A DNA stretch of 64,000 nt from Campylobacter concisus (GCF_003048595.2 NZ_CP049270.1:1302001-1366000); one strand, 5' to 3'. Shown: positions 33,588-44,159, counted from the stretch's first letter. Notes: generated by a model not told the origin, from the letters alone. Program-made: numbers and translations.

Positions 33588-34675
33588 TCACCATGTACCA
33601 GCTTGTGCATTAGCTCTTTTACGCTTATTAGCTCTTTTAGTTTATACCCATTTGCTCCCGTGAAAAATAACCCAGTCTCTTTTTTGCCACTAAATGAGTC
33701 AAATAGTCTATCAGCGATGCAATATCCAACCTCTTTAGCTCCTTTGCCCCTTTGACAAGGGCTCACGCAGTTGCTTATACACTGAATCTTTGGCCCCATC
33801 CTTTTTTCTACCAAATTTATCAAATTTGTTCTAATCCCACGAGCCGGATAGCCAACTGGACTTTTTATAAGCTCTATGTCCTTTTCCTCGGCTGCTAGTA
33901 TCACTTCTTTAAAGCCAATATCTGCGTCACACTCATGAGTGCCGATGAAGCGTGTACCCATTTGAACGCCATCTGCTCCAAGTGATATCGCTTTTTCTAT
34001 ATCATTTTTATCCCAAATTCCACCGGCTGCGATGAGCGGAAAGTCGCCCCACTCTTTTATCTCGGCCTTTACTTGTGGGATTAGATTAAATAGCGAAAAC
34101 TCAGGATCAAGGCACTGCTCGTAAGTAAAGCCTTGGTGTCCGCCGCTTAGTGGCCCCTCAAGCACGACAGCATCTGGTAAGCGATCATATCTTTGTAGCC
34201 AACGTTTGCAGATGATCTTTAGTGCTTTTGCACTTGAGATAATAGGAACTAGCGCGACTTCTTTAAAATTTTGTGTAAATTCTGGCAAATTCGTAGGTAG
34301 TCCAGCACCTGATACGATGATATTTATACCGGCTTCACAAGCATCTTTTACCACTCTTGCGTAGTCATTTGCAGCATACATTATATTTACACCAAGTGGT
34401 AAATCTCCACAAATTTTTCGGGCATTCTCAATAATTGCTCTAAGACCTCTTGTTGAGTAGAAATTTTCACTTCCAAATGGCTTTGCATTTAGCTCTTTGT
34501 TTATAAATTTACGATTTTCATAATATCCTGTGCCAACTGAGCTGATTATTCCAAGACCGCCTTCAAGGCTGACGTTGCCAGCTAGTTTGTCCCAGCTGAT
34601 ACCAAGTCCCATACCGCCTTGAAATATCGGATACTTTATCTCATATTTTCCTATTTTTAATGGCTTTAACTCCAT
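33584..34675 (-). CDS. NPD-family flavoprotein (nitronate monooxygenase-like)
   Basis: An FMN-dependent TIM-barrel of the nitronate monooxygenase (2-nitropropane dioxygenase) family. The start PIFQGGMGLGISWDKLAGNVSLEGGLGIISSVG is characteristic, as is LIAAGGIWDKNDIEKAISLGADGVQMGTRF for FMN phosphate binding. The C-terminal part has a cysteine-rich stretch (CISNCVSPCQRG, then GYCIADRLF) found in a subset of the family. The 363-aa length is normal. The physiological substrate is unknown; related proteins include FabK enoyl-ACP reductase, but fatty-acid genes are absent nearby. It is packed with no gap after tyrS and overlaps the amidase by 4 bases. Confidence 0.85.
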   Translation of the reverse strand: MELKPLKIGKYEIKYPIFQGGMGLGISWDKLAGNVSLEGGLGIISSVGTGYYENRKFINKELNAKPFGSENFYSTRGLRAIIENARKICGDLPLGVNIMYAANDYARVVKDACEAGINIIVSGAGLPTNLPEFTQNFKEVALVPIISSAKALKIICKRWLQRYDRLPDAVVLEGPLSGGHQGFTYEQCLDPEFSLFNLIPQVKAEIKEWGDFPLIAAGGIWDKNDIEKAISLGADGVQMGTRFIGTHECDADIGFKEVILAAEEKDIELIKSPVGYPARGIRTNLINLVEKRMGPKIQCISNCVSPCQRGKGAKEVGYCIADRLFDSFSGKKETGLFFTGANGYKLKELISVKELMHKLVHGE

Positions 34676-35881
34676 CTATTCAACCTTTACTTTTGCAAAT
34701 TTACGCTTACCGACTTGCAAGATATATTCACCTGCCTCTAATTTTAACTGCTCATCACTGATCTTTTCTTGATTGACGCTAACCGCATTTGCCTTTATGT
34801 CGCGTCTTGCTTGAGAATTTGACTCACTTAACTCACACTGCGATAAAGCTTCCACGATCCAAACTGGTGCTTTTAGGCTAAATTCTTTGATATCAGTTGG
34901 GAGCTGATTTTGAGAGTGCACGCTATTAAACTCAGCCTTTGCAGCTTTTGCAGCTTCCTCGCCGTGATACCTTGCTGTTATCTCGTAAGCAAGGTCCTCT
35001 TTTGCTTTTTTTGGATGATACTTGCCGTTTTTTACATCGTTCATTAAATTTTCTATCTCGCCAAGGCTTTTTGTACTTAAAAGCTCGTACCAACGCCACA
35101 TTAGCTCATCGCTTATACTAAGCGTTTTTGCAAACATATCATTTGCATTTTCAGTTACGCCGATATAATTTCCAAGACTTTTGCTCATCTTATTTACACC
35201 ATCAAGCCCCTCAAGAAGTGGCATCATGATGACAGCTTGCTCTTTGCCGACGTTATAAGTTCTCTGCAAGGTTCTACCCATTAGAAGGTTGAATTTCTGA
35301 TCCGTACCGCCCATCTCGATATCGCACTTCATCGCAACGCTATCATAACCTTGAAGAAGTGGATACATAAATTCACAAATTGAAATTGGACTGCCAGCTT
35401 TTATCCTTTTTTCAAAATCATCGCGCTCTAGCATTCTAGCGACTGAAAATGTGCTAGTTAGCTCTATCATTCCAGCAGCTCCAAGTTTATTTGACCATTT
35501 TGAGTTAAACATGATCACGGTCTTTTTTGGATCTAAAATTTTAAAAACTTGCTCTTCATAAGTTTTGGCATTTTTTAAAACAGTCTCTTGATCTAGCTTT
35601 TTTCTAGTAGCTGATTTGCCAGTTGGATCGCCTATTTGAGCAGTGAAGTCGCCTATTAAAAACTGCACGATCGCACCATGCTTTTGAAGTAGTGCCATCT
35701 TGCTTAAAACGACTGTGTGTCCTAAGTGAAGGTCTGGAGCAGTTGGATCAAAGCCAGCCTTTACATAGAAATTTTCACCTTTTTCATAATAGTTTTTTAT
35801 TAAATTCTCAACTCTTTCAAAGTCAATAATCTCGGCAACACCGCGTTTTATCTCTTGTAAAATTTCAGCTATATCTTGCAT
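34676..35881 (-). CDS. tyrS: tyrosyl-tRNA synthetase
   Basis: Class I synthetase charging tRNA-Tyr in the cytosol. The HIGH-type motif is HLGHT within [18 protein letters not shown], and the KMSKS motif is exact in [13 protein letters not shown]-terminal S4-like RNA-binding region is present (residues about 340-401). The 401-aa length fits the TyrZ/short TyrS group of epsilonproteobacteria. It lies 10 bases from the end of spoT and its stop abuts the next gene. Confidence 0.97.
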   Translation of the reverse strand: MQDIAEILQEIKRGVAEIIDFERVENLIKNYYEKGENFYVKAGFDPTAPDLHLGHTVVLSKMALLQKHGAIVQFLIGDFTAQIGDPTGKSATRKKLDQETVLKNAKTYEEQVFKILDPKKTVIMFNSKWSNKLGAAGMIELTSTFSVARMLERDDFEKRIKAGSPISICEFMYPLLQGYDSVAMKCDIEMGGTDQKFNLLMGRTLQRTYNVGKEQAVIMMPLLEGLDGVNKMSKSLGNYIGVTENANDMFAKTLSISDELMWRWYELLSTKSLGEIENLMNDVKNGKYHPKKAKEDLAYEITARYHGEEAAKAAKAEFNSVHSQNQLPTDIKEFSLKAPVWIVEALSQCELSESNSQARRDIKANAVSVNQEKISDEQLKLEAGEYILQVGKRKFAKVKVE

Positions 35882-35891
35882 TATCTTTCTC

Positions 35892-38081
35892 CTAGTTATG
35901 GTATGGATCGCTTTGCGAAACGAAATCTATAATCTTATATCTATCTTTGATCTTCTCTTTTAGCTCGTTTGCATCGATATTTTCAGCTATCTCAACACTT
36001 ATTTCAAATGTATCACCGCTAAGGTCATTTGCTTCGTTTAGCGAGATTGTAGCCAAATTTACATCTAATCTAGCAAGATATGTTAAAAATTCAGCCAACA
36101 CGCCTTTTCGGTTCTCAAGATTTAATAAAATTTTATATCTATGTGGGGCATTTCTAGTCCATTTGACAAAGATGATCTCATTGCCCTTATCCATAAGTTT
36201 CCCGGCACGCTCACAAAGCTTGTGATGCACTGTCACATTGTGTCCATTTTTAAAGCCAACTATACTATCGCCCCTTTTTGGGTTACAACAATAGTCAAAC
36301 TCGACATTTGAAATTTTATGATTTGAATAGATTACGATATTTTCAAATTTTTGCTTTTTAACCTGATATTTGTCGCCCAAAGAGATCATAAAAGGACGCT
36401 CTTTTTTTATATACTTTTTAAGCATATTTACGACCTCTTGAAAAAAATCGCTCTCAGTTGCAGCACGAAAAACTTTTTTGCCTAAATTTTCATGCTCTAT
36501 CCAGTCTAAGATTCTATCTTTCGAAACGCCAAAAACCGACTTTAAAATGTCAACTGCGATTTTATAATTTATATCTTTTATCTTTTGTTTGCAATATGTC
36601 CTTATCGTAGCTCTTGCTTTACCAGTTCGAACGCTATTTATCCATGAACAGCGAAATTTTGCCTCTTCGCCAGTTACAATCCTTACAATATCGCCGTTTT
36701 TTAGCTCTGTTAAAAGTGGCATTCTGACGCGATTTATATAAGCTTCTTTTGCGTAAAGTCCGATCTCTGTGTGAATCTCATAAGCATAATCAAGTGCGGT
36801 AGCCCCGCGTGGAAGCGTAAAAACCTCACCTTTTGGCGAATAGACCGCAATATCTTCTATGTAAAGACTATCTTTTGCATATTCATAAAGCTCTTCGACA
36901 TTACTTTCAGCTTCATTATTTTGCATACCAATGTCGTTTAGCCAGTCAAGCTTTGGATTTAAAAGACTACCCTCGCCGTTTTTGTATTTCCAGTGAGCTG
37001 CGACACCATATTCAGCGGTTTTGTGCATATCGTAAGTACGAACTTGTGCCTCAAAAATACTCTTATTATCAAAAATAGTTGTATGTATCGTTTGATAGCC
37101 ATTTTGCTTTGGAAGTGCAATATAATCCTTAAATCTCGAAATAAGAGGGTTAAAATTTATATGCAAATTTCCAAGCGCAAGGTAGCAATCAAGTGGCTTT
37201 TGCACAAGAATTCTAATAGCGAGCAAATCAAGTACCTCTTCAATCGAAATACCTTTTCTTTGCATTTTTAAATAAATCGAATAGTAATGTTTTATACGTT
37301 TTTGAATCTCGAAAGTGCCCTCAATAAAGCCATTTTCAAGCAAAATTTGATTTACTTTCTCGTAAAAAGCATTTAGTTTAAGGCTAAGCTGCTGCTTATT
37401 TTTATTTAAAAAGCTATCAATCTTGGCGTATTCTTCTGGCATCGCATATTTAAAGCTTAGATCTTCAAGTATGTTTTTAATCGATGAAATTCCAAGCCTA
37501 TGAGCGATCGGAGCGTAGACCATAAGCGTCTCTTCAGCAATGCGTTTTTGTTTTTCTACTTTTAATGCATCAAGGGTTAGCATATTATGAAGCCTGTCAC
37601 AAAGCTTAACCACAAGAACTCTAACATCCTCAATGGAGATTAAAAGCATTTTTCTAAAAGTTAGTGCCGAGCTTGCTAGTTTTTCATTACTACTCGAGCT
37701 TGCAAGCTTGTTTTCTCTTATAGCAACTATCTTTGTAAGCCCCTCAACCAGTTTTGCCACTTCATCACCAAATTCAGCCTGAACTTCGCTAAGTGTAACT
37801 TCAGTATCTTCAACTACATCGTGAAGTAGTGCAGCTATGACCATGCTCTCATCGCCACCCATATTTGCCACTATTGATGCTACCAAGATAGGATGAATTG
37901 CGTATGGCTCGCCACTTTTGCGGTATTGACCAGCATGAGATGTGACACAGTTATCTATAGCTTTGTCTAATTTCTCGCTTCGTTCGCAAAGAGAAAAGAG
38001 CAGCGTTATAGCTTCTGACACATTTTTACAAGGTAAAATTTGTTCTATTAGCTGCTCTAAAAAAAGACTATTTTCCTTCAA
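35892..38081 (-). CDS. spoT: bifunctional (p)ppGpp synthetase/hydrolase
   Basis: The RSH enzyme that makes and degrades (p)ppGpp in the stringent response. The hydrolase HD domain is intact (HDVVEDTEV at about 87-95), as is the synthetase domain ([12 protein letters not shown], then [14 protein letters not shown]). The TGS domain ([21 protein letters not shown]) follows near 415, and an ACT domain closes the protein near 660-725. Both catalytic halves appear functional, so it is probably the sole RSH protein, as is usual in Campylobacter. It overlaps rpoZ by 14 bases; the rpoZ-spoT linkage is ancient. Confidence 0.96.
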   Translation of the reverse strand: MKENSLFLEQLIEQILPCKNVSEAITLLFSLCERSEKLDKAIDNCVTSHAGQYRKSGEPYAIHPILVASIVANMGGDESMVIAALLHDVVEDTEVTLSEVQAEFGDEVAKLVEGLTKIVAIRENKLASSSSNEKLASSALTFRKMLLISIEDVRVLVVKLCDRLHNMLTLDALKVEKQKRIAEETLMVYAPIAHRLGISSIKNILEDLSFKYAMPEEYAKIDSFLNKNKQQLSLKLNAFYEKVNQILLENGFIEGTFEIQKRIKHYYSIYLKMQRKGISIEEVLDLLAIRILVQKPLDCYLALGNLHINFNPLISRFKDYIALPKQNGYQTIHTTIFDNKSIFEAQVRTYDMHKTAEYGVAAHWKYKNGEGSLLNPKLDWLNDIGMQNNEAESNVEELYEYAKDSLYIEDIAVYSPKGEVFTLPRGATALDYAYEIHTEIGLYAKEAYINRVRMPLLTELKNGDIVRIVTGEEAKFRCSWINSVRTGKARATIRTYCKQKIKDINYKIAVDILKSVFGVSKDRILDWIEHENLGKKVFRAATESDFFQEVVNMLKKYIKKERPFMISLGDKYQVKKQKFENIVIYSNHKISNVEFDYCCNPKRGDSIVGFKNGHNVTVHHKLCERAGKLMDKGNEIIFVKWTRNAPHRYKILLNLENRKGVLAEFLTYLARLDVNLATISLNEANDLSGDTFEISVEIAENIDANELKEKIKDRYKIIDFVSQSDPYHN

Positions 38082-38283
38082 CTATTGCCTCTAAGCCTAT
38101 TTTGCCCTCAGCTACTTCAAGTAGCGCAATGTCAGCAAATTTCATCTTTGAAGTATCGGCTTCTACAAGCACTACTGCTCCATTTGCTAGTGCTTCTGCA
38201 CGCTTTGCTACAATAAGTGAAAGTTTATATCTATCATCACCAACTTGCTTTAACGCTCTTGCTGTTATTTGTTCTGTTCTCAT
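38068..38283 (-). CDS. rpoZ: RNA polymerase omega subunit
   Basis: A 71-residue omega subunit that helps assemble RNA polymerase and, in E. coli, forms part of the ppGpp site. The start MRTEQITARALKQVGDDRYKLSLIVAKRAEAL is the typical omega core, with the RxxLxxxVAKRA motif. It is short, as in other Campylobacterota. It is linked to spoT by a 14-base overlap. The ATG has an AAAAAGGATAAAT site. Confidence 0.95.
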   Translation of the reverse strand: MRTEQITARALKQVGDDRYKLSLIVAKRAEALANGAVVLVEADTSKMKFADIALLEVAEGKIGLEAIVEGK

Positions 38284-38301
38284 ATTTATCCTTTTTAAAA
38301 T

Positions 38302-39036
<735 letters not shown>

Positions 39037-39091
39037 TCACGCATTCTAGCCAAAAAGGCTTTAAATTTAGCTAATAATGCTTACAAAGTGG

Positions 39092-40312
39092 CTATTTTGA
39101 GATCATTTCAAGTGGATCAATGTGGTAGTTTCTTTGCGTTACTTCAAAGGTTAGATCGTTTCTTACTCTACCTATGACGTAGCCTTTTTGCACGACTGAG
39201 CCTACTTTGACTGTCGGTGCGATTTGGCTTAGGTGAGCATAGATCGTGTGTATACCATTTTCATTTTCTATAATGACTACATTTTCAAGCATTGGTGTCG
39301 CTTTTGCAAAGACCACTTTGCCATTTAGTACGCTTTTGACCTTGGCATCTGGCGTGGTTGAGCGAAGCGTGACTGACTCATTAAAAATTTTGATGTTATA
39401 TATTGGATCTACGTAATTTCCAAATTTTTGCTTTACGGTGTAGCTATCAAGAGGAGCGATTGTCTTTTCACCTGAATATTTTTTTACCGAGCTTGTTTGA
39501 TAGCCTCCACCCATTGGTTGGCTTTTTTCACCTTTTTTAGCACCTTTGCTTGCAGCTGCTTTTTCTTGTTTTTCTCTAGCAGCACGTGCGGCTTCATCTT
39601 CTTGTTTTTGCATGATAGCAAGCTGCTCTAGCGTCTTTCTTAGCTCATCTTGCTGAGCTTGAAGTTTGGCTAGCTTTTTACTATAAATTTCCTTATCTCG
39701 CTTGAGCCCATTTATAGTATTTTTTTGCGTACTTTCTAAATTTTGCAAGTCACTTTGCTTGCGTCTATAGTTTTTGATGCTTGAGTTTATCTCGCTTATT
39801 TTGTTTGATTTATTTTTTATCTTCTCAATCGTATCTTCATAGTTTTGGCTAAGTCTCTTAAAATCCTCTTTTGCAATGGCATTTAGCTTGGTTAAAATTT
39901 GAGACGAGATAATGCTCTCCTCGCTTTGCTTGCCCTCAGTTGCAGACATCAAAAGATCAAATGACAAATCTTCTGCGATGATTCTTATCATGTTTTGCTC
40001 AAGCTCTTTTTGCGTGCGTTCTAGCTCTTTGTTTTGTTTCGTTAGATCATCAAGCTCAACAAGTGCTTTTGAAGCATTTGTCTCAAGCACAGAAATTTGA
40101 CCTTTTAAATTTGTGATATCACCACTTATACCTCGAAGTTTTTTCTCGCCACTTACGATGTCGCCAGCTAAATCATCTAGCTTTTTACTAAGCTGCTCGC
40201 TCATCGCCTGACTCGATCTTAGCGAGTTTTTAGAGTCTTTGATCTTCTCTTTGGTATTTGACGCAAAAGCTAGACTAAAAGCTAGCAAAAATGTAAAAAT
40301 TCCCTTTCTCAT
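39092..40312 (-). CDS. EnvC-like murein hydrolase activator with degenerate LytM domain
   Basis: A secreted coiled-coil protein with a C-terminal LytM (M23) fold, immediately after ftsEX. Signal peptide MRKGIFTFLLAFSLAFAS; extended coiled coils from about residues 20-245; LytM domain from about 295. The M23 zinc residues are missing: the usual GxHxGxD region reads KIFNESVTLRS, and the usual HxH strand reads NDLTFEVTQ; only the YAHLS histidine remains. That is the EnvC pattern, a non-enzymatic activator of Amidase_3 enzymes gated by FtsEX. The amidase itself is seven genes downstream in the same run. The start overlaps ftsX by 4 bases. Confidence 0.9.
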   Translation of the reverse strand: MRKGIFTFLLAFSLAFASNTKEKIKDSKNSLRSSQAMSEQLSKKLDDLAGDIVSGEKKLRGISGDITNLKGQISVLETNASKALVELDDLTKQNKELERTQKELEQNMIRIIAEDLSFDLLMSATEGKQSEESIISSQILTKLNAIAKEDFKRLSQNYEDTIEKIKNKSNKISEINSSIKNYRRKQSDLQNLESTQKNTINGLKRDKEIYSKKLAKLQAQQDELRKTLEQLAIMQKQEDEAARAAREKQEKAAASKGAKKGEKSQPMGGGYQTSSVKKYSGEKTIAPLDSYTVKQKFGNYVDPIYNIKIFNESVTLRSTTPDAKVKSVLNGKVVFAKATPMLENVVIIENENGIHTIYAHLSQIAPTVKVGSVVQKGYVIGRVRNDLTFEVTQRNYHIDPLEMISK

Positions 40313-41124
40313 ATCGTGCTTTTTCTAGCCTTGCTCATCACCAAACTAACAGCAAAAATACTTAAAAACATAGCCACGCCAAATAAAATAAAAATATCCC
40401 TTGAAGGATCGAGACTAGGCAATACCACATCAATACTTGCGGCATTTTCTCTAAAAATTTCAATACTAGGCAAGAAAAAGAAGAATGCACCGACTGCAAC
40501 GGTAGCAACTAGGCTATCAACCATAGCCGATTTGTAAAGCATAGCTGATTTTAGCCAAAATGGTGCTCCAAAAAGCGTCATAATCTCGATGCGCTCTCTG
40601 TGCTCAAATAGCCAAATTTTAGCCTGCTTTAGCATAAGCATAAGCCCTATTACGCAAAGTATCGCCATAAAAGCATACGATATACTTTTGGCTAAATTTA
40701 GTATTTTAAAGACCTTATCGTGAGTCTTTGAAAATGTCTCAACCTTTGTGATGCCATCAAATTTTAAAAGTTTTTGCTTTAGATCATCCATGTACTGCGG
40801 CGTCGGAAATTCGCTAAGTTTTAGTGAGTAAAATTTAGGTAGCGCATTTTGCAGTATGGATAAATTTTTAGCAGAGATATCATTTGAAAGGCGGTCAATT
40901 ATCTTTTGCGGACTTAGTGGCTCGAGGCTAGATAGATTGCTAACCACAGGCTTTAAAATAGCATCACTAAGCTCTTTGCTTGAAACTATGACGATGTTGT
41001 AGTCATTTCCCATGAGTCTTTCATAATCTCTCACAACCTTATCAGCAGTTAGACTAAACTGCACTGAAAACAAAAGTGCGATCAGTGGCAAGATAAATCC
41101 AAGATGATTCTTAAGCGATCTCAT
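40309..41124 (-). CDS. ftsX: cell-division ABC-type membrane protein FtsX
   Basis: FtsX is the membrane half of FtsEX, which transmits ATP hydrolysis to periplasmic EnvC. The product has an N-terminal helix (residues about 8-25), a large periplasmic domain, and three C-terminal helices (about 150-175, 200-225, 240-262), the standard FtsX topology. I chose the ATG at 41124: GGAGG lies about 5 bases upstream and the next residues RSLKNHLGFILPL fit. An earlier start at 41136 would place the ribosome site inside the gene. The stop overlaps the EnvC-like start. Confidence 0.93.
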   Translation of the reverse strand: MRSLKNHLGFILPLIALLFSVQFSLTADKVVRDYERLMGNDYNIVIVSSKELSDAILKPVVSNLSSLEPLSPQKIIDRLSNDISAKNLSILQNALPKFYSLKLSEFPTPQYMDDLKQKLLKFDGITKVETFSKTHDKVFKILNLAKSISYAFMAILCVIGLMLMLKQAKIWLFEHRERIEIMTLFGAPFWLKSAMLYKSAMVDSLVATVAVGAFFFFLPSIEIFRENAASIDVVLPSLDPSRDIFILFGVAMFLSIFAVSLVMSKARKSTI

Positions 41125-41782
41125 ACACGCCTCCATTTTCTATGACGAAGTGACGGTATGGGATACGAAGTGTAGATGGGATGTGGTGCGTGACAACAAC
41201 CACGCTCGTGCCTAAAAATTCCCTAGCTGATTTTAGAAGCGACCAGATAACATCGCTTGAGTACTCGTCTAAATTTCCAGTTGGCTCGTCGCATAAAAGC
41301 AAATTTGGATTATGTGCCAGTGCCCTTGCCATCGCTACTCTTTGCTGCTCACCACCGCTTAGCTCCATTGGATATTTGTCAGCTTTATGAAGCATATTTA
41401 CATGCTTTAAAAGCTTTGCTACTTGCTTTTTACTCACATTTTGATTGATGCCTTTGATGATGAGGGGCAACATGACGTTTCTTTCGACATTCCATTCATT
41501 TATCAAACGATAATTTTGAAAAATAATGCCAACTCGTTGCCTAAGCTCACAAAGTCTTTTATCATCGATGTCATCCATTTGTGTCATGCATACATTTAGC
41601 TCTCCAGCAAGGGGTGAAATTTCTCCGTAAAATGATTTTAAAAGCGTGCTTTTTCCACTTCCACTCTTGCCTGTGATAAAGACAAAATCATTTGCATAAA
41701 TATCTAAATTTACGCTATTAATTACGATTTCATCGCGCTCATAAGCTAGGCTCAAATTTCTTGCACTAATTATCTCTTGCAT
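41111..41782 (-). CDS. ftsE: cell-division ATP-binding protein FtsE
   Basis: ATPase of the FtsEX complex. Walker A GKSGSGKSTLL near residues 37-47, the signature LSGGEQQRVAMARAL, Walker B LLLCDEPTGNLDEYSS, and the switch histidine in VVVTHH are all present. At 223 aa it is normal. It overlaps trmB by 17 bases upstream and the ftsX start by 14 bases downstream. Confidence 0.95.
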   Translation of the reverse strand: MQEIISARNLSLAYERDEIVINSVNLDIYANDFVFITGKSGSGKSTLLKSFYGEISPLAGELNVCMTQMDDIDDKRLCELRQRVGIIFQNYRLINEWNVERNVMLPLIIKGINQNVSKKQVAKLLKHVNMLHKADKYPMELSGGEQQRVAMARALAHNPNLLLCDEPTGNLDEYSSDVIWSLLKSAREFLGTSVVVVTHHIPSTLRIPYRHFVIENGGVYEIA

Positions 41783-42953
41783 CAGCCAAATACTCCTTCA
41801 AAAGCTCGTGTGCAGCTAAACTCTCACGAATTAAGATCGGTTTTTTTATAAAATATTCGCTTTTTTCATCGCTTATTTTGATAAAACATTGCTCAGGTTT
41901 ATTGAATGCTCCAAAAGCAACTTTTAGCAAAATTTCATCTTCATTTATGATGTAAATTTCTTCAAAATGTAAAAAATAGTCTTCTTTTTTGATGATAAAA
42001 TTTTTAAAATTTTTAATAATATTTTTTACGCTTGTCTTTTCTTTAAAGGTAAAATCTCCAGCCAAAATACTCTCGCCACTTTCAATCTCACAAGTATAAA
42101 CAACATCGTAAATATCCTTGTCTTGACGTCTCCATCGGTCTTCATACTTACTAGTTACTTCTAAATTTCTATTTTTAAAAGCTTCTATTTTTGAGTTTGT
42201 AGGCTCTAAAAATTTACTTAAGCTAAAGTCGCAATACTCCTTACTATCAGTCCTTAGCTCAAATTTACCACCCACTTTTAGTATCCTCTCGCACTCAAGT
42301 GCAAACGCCGATGAAACCACACGTCTATGCTCTGCTTTATCCCATGGCACTGGAAAATGCAAAAATACCCTATCAACTAAATTTGAGCCAACGAGAGAGA
42401 GTAAAAGTCTGGCGTCGGTATTTATTAGACGCACGTTTTCTAGGTCATTTGCCTTGGCTAGCTTTGCTACTTGCTCGATACTTGGCTTATACACCTCTAT
42501 GCCTATAACCAAAGCTTTTGGATTGTTTTTGGCTTGATAGAGCAAGTGTCTACCAGAACCAAAGCCGATCTCTATAAAAATTTGATCAAATTTATCTTTT
42601 AGCTCGCAAAATGCTGACACAAATTCTTCAAGGCTTAAAATTTCACTCACTTTTTTAGTCAAATTTGTCTTTTTTACAGCAAATGCTTGACTGATTACGT
42701 CATTGCAATTTTGCTCCTTAAAAAGCTCCAGCGCCTCTTGTAAAAGACCAACTTTAGCTGGCTTTGTAAGCTTTTCTCCCTTTACGACGATACCTTTTTT
42801 ACCATCTTTTACGACTAGAAAAAAACTCTCTTCTTCATTTTTTGTGTAGATGAGCCTCTCGTTTCGTCCATTTGCCTGCCAAAGAAATTTGACCTTGTCA
42901 TTTCCAAAAGGAAATGAGATATCTTTTAGAGATGAAGTTATAAAATTTGGCAT
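41766..42953 (-). CDS. trmB: tRNA (guanine-N7-)-methyltransferase
   Basis: TrmB methylates G46 of the tRNA variable loop using SAM. The SAM motif IEIGFGSGRHLLYQAKNNP and a VFLHFPVPWDKAEHRRVV block (TrmB's FPDPWxKxRHxKRR equivalent) lie in the central 200 residues. The protein is 395 aa, longer than the 239-aa E. coli enzyme: about 120 extra residues at the N-terminus and about 90 at the C-terminus, as is usual in epsilonproteobacteria. It overlaps the split flpA by one base. Confidence 0.94.
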   Translation of the reverse strand: MPNFITSSLKDISFPFGNDKVKFLWQANGRNERLIYTKNEEESFFLVVKDGKKGIVVKGEKLTKPAKVGLLQEALELFKEQNCNDVISQAFAVKKTNLTKKVSEILSLEEFVSAFCELKDKFDQIFIEIGFGSGRHLLYQAKNNPKALVIGIEVYKPSIEQVAKLAKANDLENVRLINTDARLLLSLVGSNLVDRVFLHFPVPWDKAEHRRVVSSAFALECERILKVGGKFELRTDSKEYCDFSLSKFLEPTNSKIEAFKNRNLEVTSKYEDRWRRQDKDIYDVVYTCEIESGESILAGDFTFKEKTSVKNIIKNFKNFIIKKEDYFLHFEEIYIINEDEILLKVAFGAFNKPEQCFIKISDEKSEYFIKKPILIRESLAAHELLKEYLADARDN

Positions 42954-43537
42954 TATTTTATGCTAACTTCTGCTTTTGATGATTTATCAGAAGCAATTCC
43001 GTATTCATCGATAGCTACGACACTATAAGAGTAGCTTGCCCCTGCTTGCACGCTATTATCATATAAACTATTTTCGCTTATGCCGCTAAAAATTTTCTCG
43101 CTTGCACCGCTTCTATAGACCGTGTACGAACTAGCTCTATCTACTGCACTCCAGCTTACATTTACGCCACTTCCATCATATTTCGCACTAATATTTGGAG
43201 TCTTTGGTGCACCAAGCGTACTACCAACGATTGGCTCTTCTTGTTTTAAGCTCTCAAGGCCGTCTTTATCAACAGCCGTAACTCTATAATACCTTGTTGC
43301 CGCATTTGTATTTATGAGATCTTCATAGGTATTACTAGTAGTTTTTGCTAGATACGTATAAGGTAAAAATTTACTAGTCGTTCTATAAACTTTATAGTAC
43401 GAAAAATCCTCAGCCGGCATATAATCCCACGTTAGGATTATCTTTTTTGGTGCATTCTTTGTTGCCTGAAGATTCGTTACTGGTTTAGGGTAACTCCTTT
43501 GTTGTTGCACTGATATTTTGGCTTGGTTTTGAGACAA
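42953..43537 (-). pseudogene. flpA: FlpA, C-terminal part (after frameshift): fibronectin type III modules 3-4
   Basis: The second half of the FlpA-like protein, in the +1 frame relative to the first half. Read alone it would need a TTG start at 43537 with no ribosome site, so it is unlikely to be made on its own. From Lys at 43486 it carries two further FN3-like modules (PKPVTNLQATKNAPKKIILTW and APKTPNISAKYDGSGVNVSW). Joined to the first part by a +1 shift it gives about 401 residues, close to the C. jejuni FlpA length I recall (about 410). There are no stops or shifts in the remaining 500 bases. It may be a pseudogene, a recoded gene or a sequence error. Confidence 0.8.
43485..43499 (-). 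other. RF2-like +1 frameshift site in flpA
   Basis: Reading on the minus strand: AAGGAG (43499-43494), TTA (43493-43491), CCC (43490-43488), TAA stop (43487-43485), then ACC. Shifting one base forward on CCC gives CCT AAA CCA, Pro-Lys-Pro, which continues in frame with the rest of the protein. The E. coli prfB recoding site has the same layout: AGGGGG, UAU, CUU, UGA. The layout is seen directly; function is inferred. A one-base insertion in the C run would produce the same picture. Confidence 0.5.
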
Positions 43538-44159
43538 CGCCTGAAGATGTTTTTACTAAAATTCTATACTCATAAGAACTTCCAGCTTTTACGTCAGTAT
43601 CGATATACTCGGCATTTAGCCTGCCATTTATCTCTGCTATTTGGCTAAATTTATTACGTCCTGCATCGCTTCTTTGGATGATATAGCTTGCTACAGTATT
43701 GTCAGGATGTGGTCTCCACACTATTTTTACACGTCCAGGAAGTCCTGTGATGGCTTGCGAAAACGGTACCGAGTCAAGCAATGGCCTTGTAGTTGCAGTT
43801 GCGATTGTGCCTGGTTGAGAGATGGCGTTGCTTGAGTAGGTCCTCATCTGGTATGAGTATGTGGTCTCCGGTGCTAAGTTGCGGTCTACATAGTGCGTTG
43901 CAAAGCGGTCTTTGATGTCTGCAACTAGCTGCATTTTTGAGTTGGCATCATTTGGATTTGAGCGGTAGAGATAGTATCCAACAACGCTTTCATCGGTTAC
44001 TGGATTCCATTCAAAACCAACTTCTGTCATGTCTGAAATGGTTTTTAAGCTTGTGATAGTTGGTAGCGACATGCTTTGCTGAGTAGGTACGCTAGAGCCG
44101 CATCCCGCCAAGAAAGCTGCTAAAAATGGTGTCAATATGCGTAGGGCAAATTTTTTCAT
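43485..44159 (-). CDS. flpA: FlpA, N-terminal part: fibronectin-binding lipoprotein, frameshifted
   Basis: Surface lipoprotein of the FlpA family, an adhesin that binds host fibronectin in C. jejuni. A lipobox FLAGC (cysteine at about residue 20) follows the signal. Two FN3-like modules follow (about 32-125 and 127-222). WRPHPD, at about 148-153, matches the core of the fibronectin-binding stretch reported for C. jejuni FlpA. I chose the ATG at 44159, which has AAGGAG 7 bases upstream. This part ends at a TAA (43485) in the frameshift site described separately. The neighbourhood (RluA-family gene upstream, trmB-ftsEX downstream) matches C. jejuni flpA. Confidence 0.85.
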   Translation of the reverse strand: MKKFALRILTPFLAAFLAGCGSSVPTQQSMSLPTITSLKTISDMTEVGFEWNPVTDESVVGYYLYRSNPNDANSKMQLVADIKDRFATHYVDRNLAPETTYSYQMRTYSSNAISQPGTIATATTRPLLDSVPFSQAITGLPGRVKIVWRPHPDNTVASYIIQRSDAGRNKFSQIAEINGRLNAEYIDTDVKAGSSYEYRILVKTSSGVVSKPSQNISATTKELP

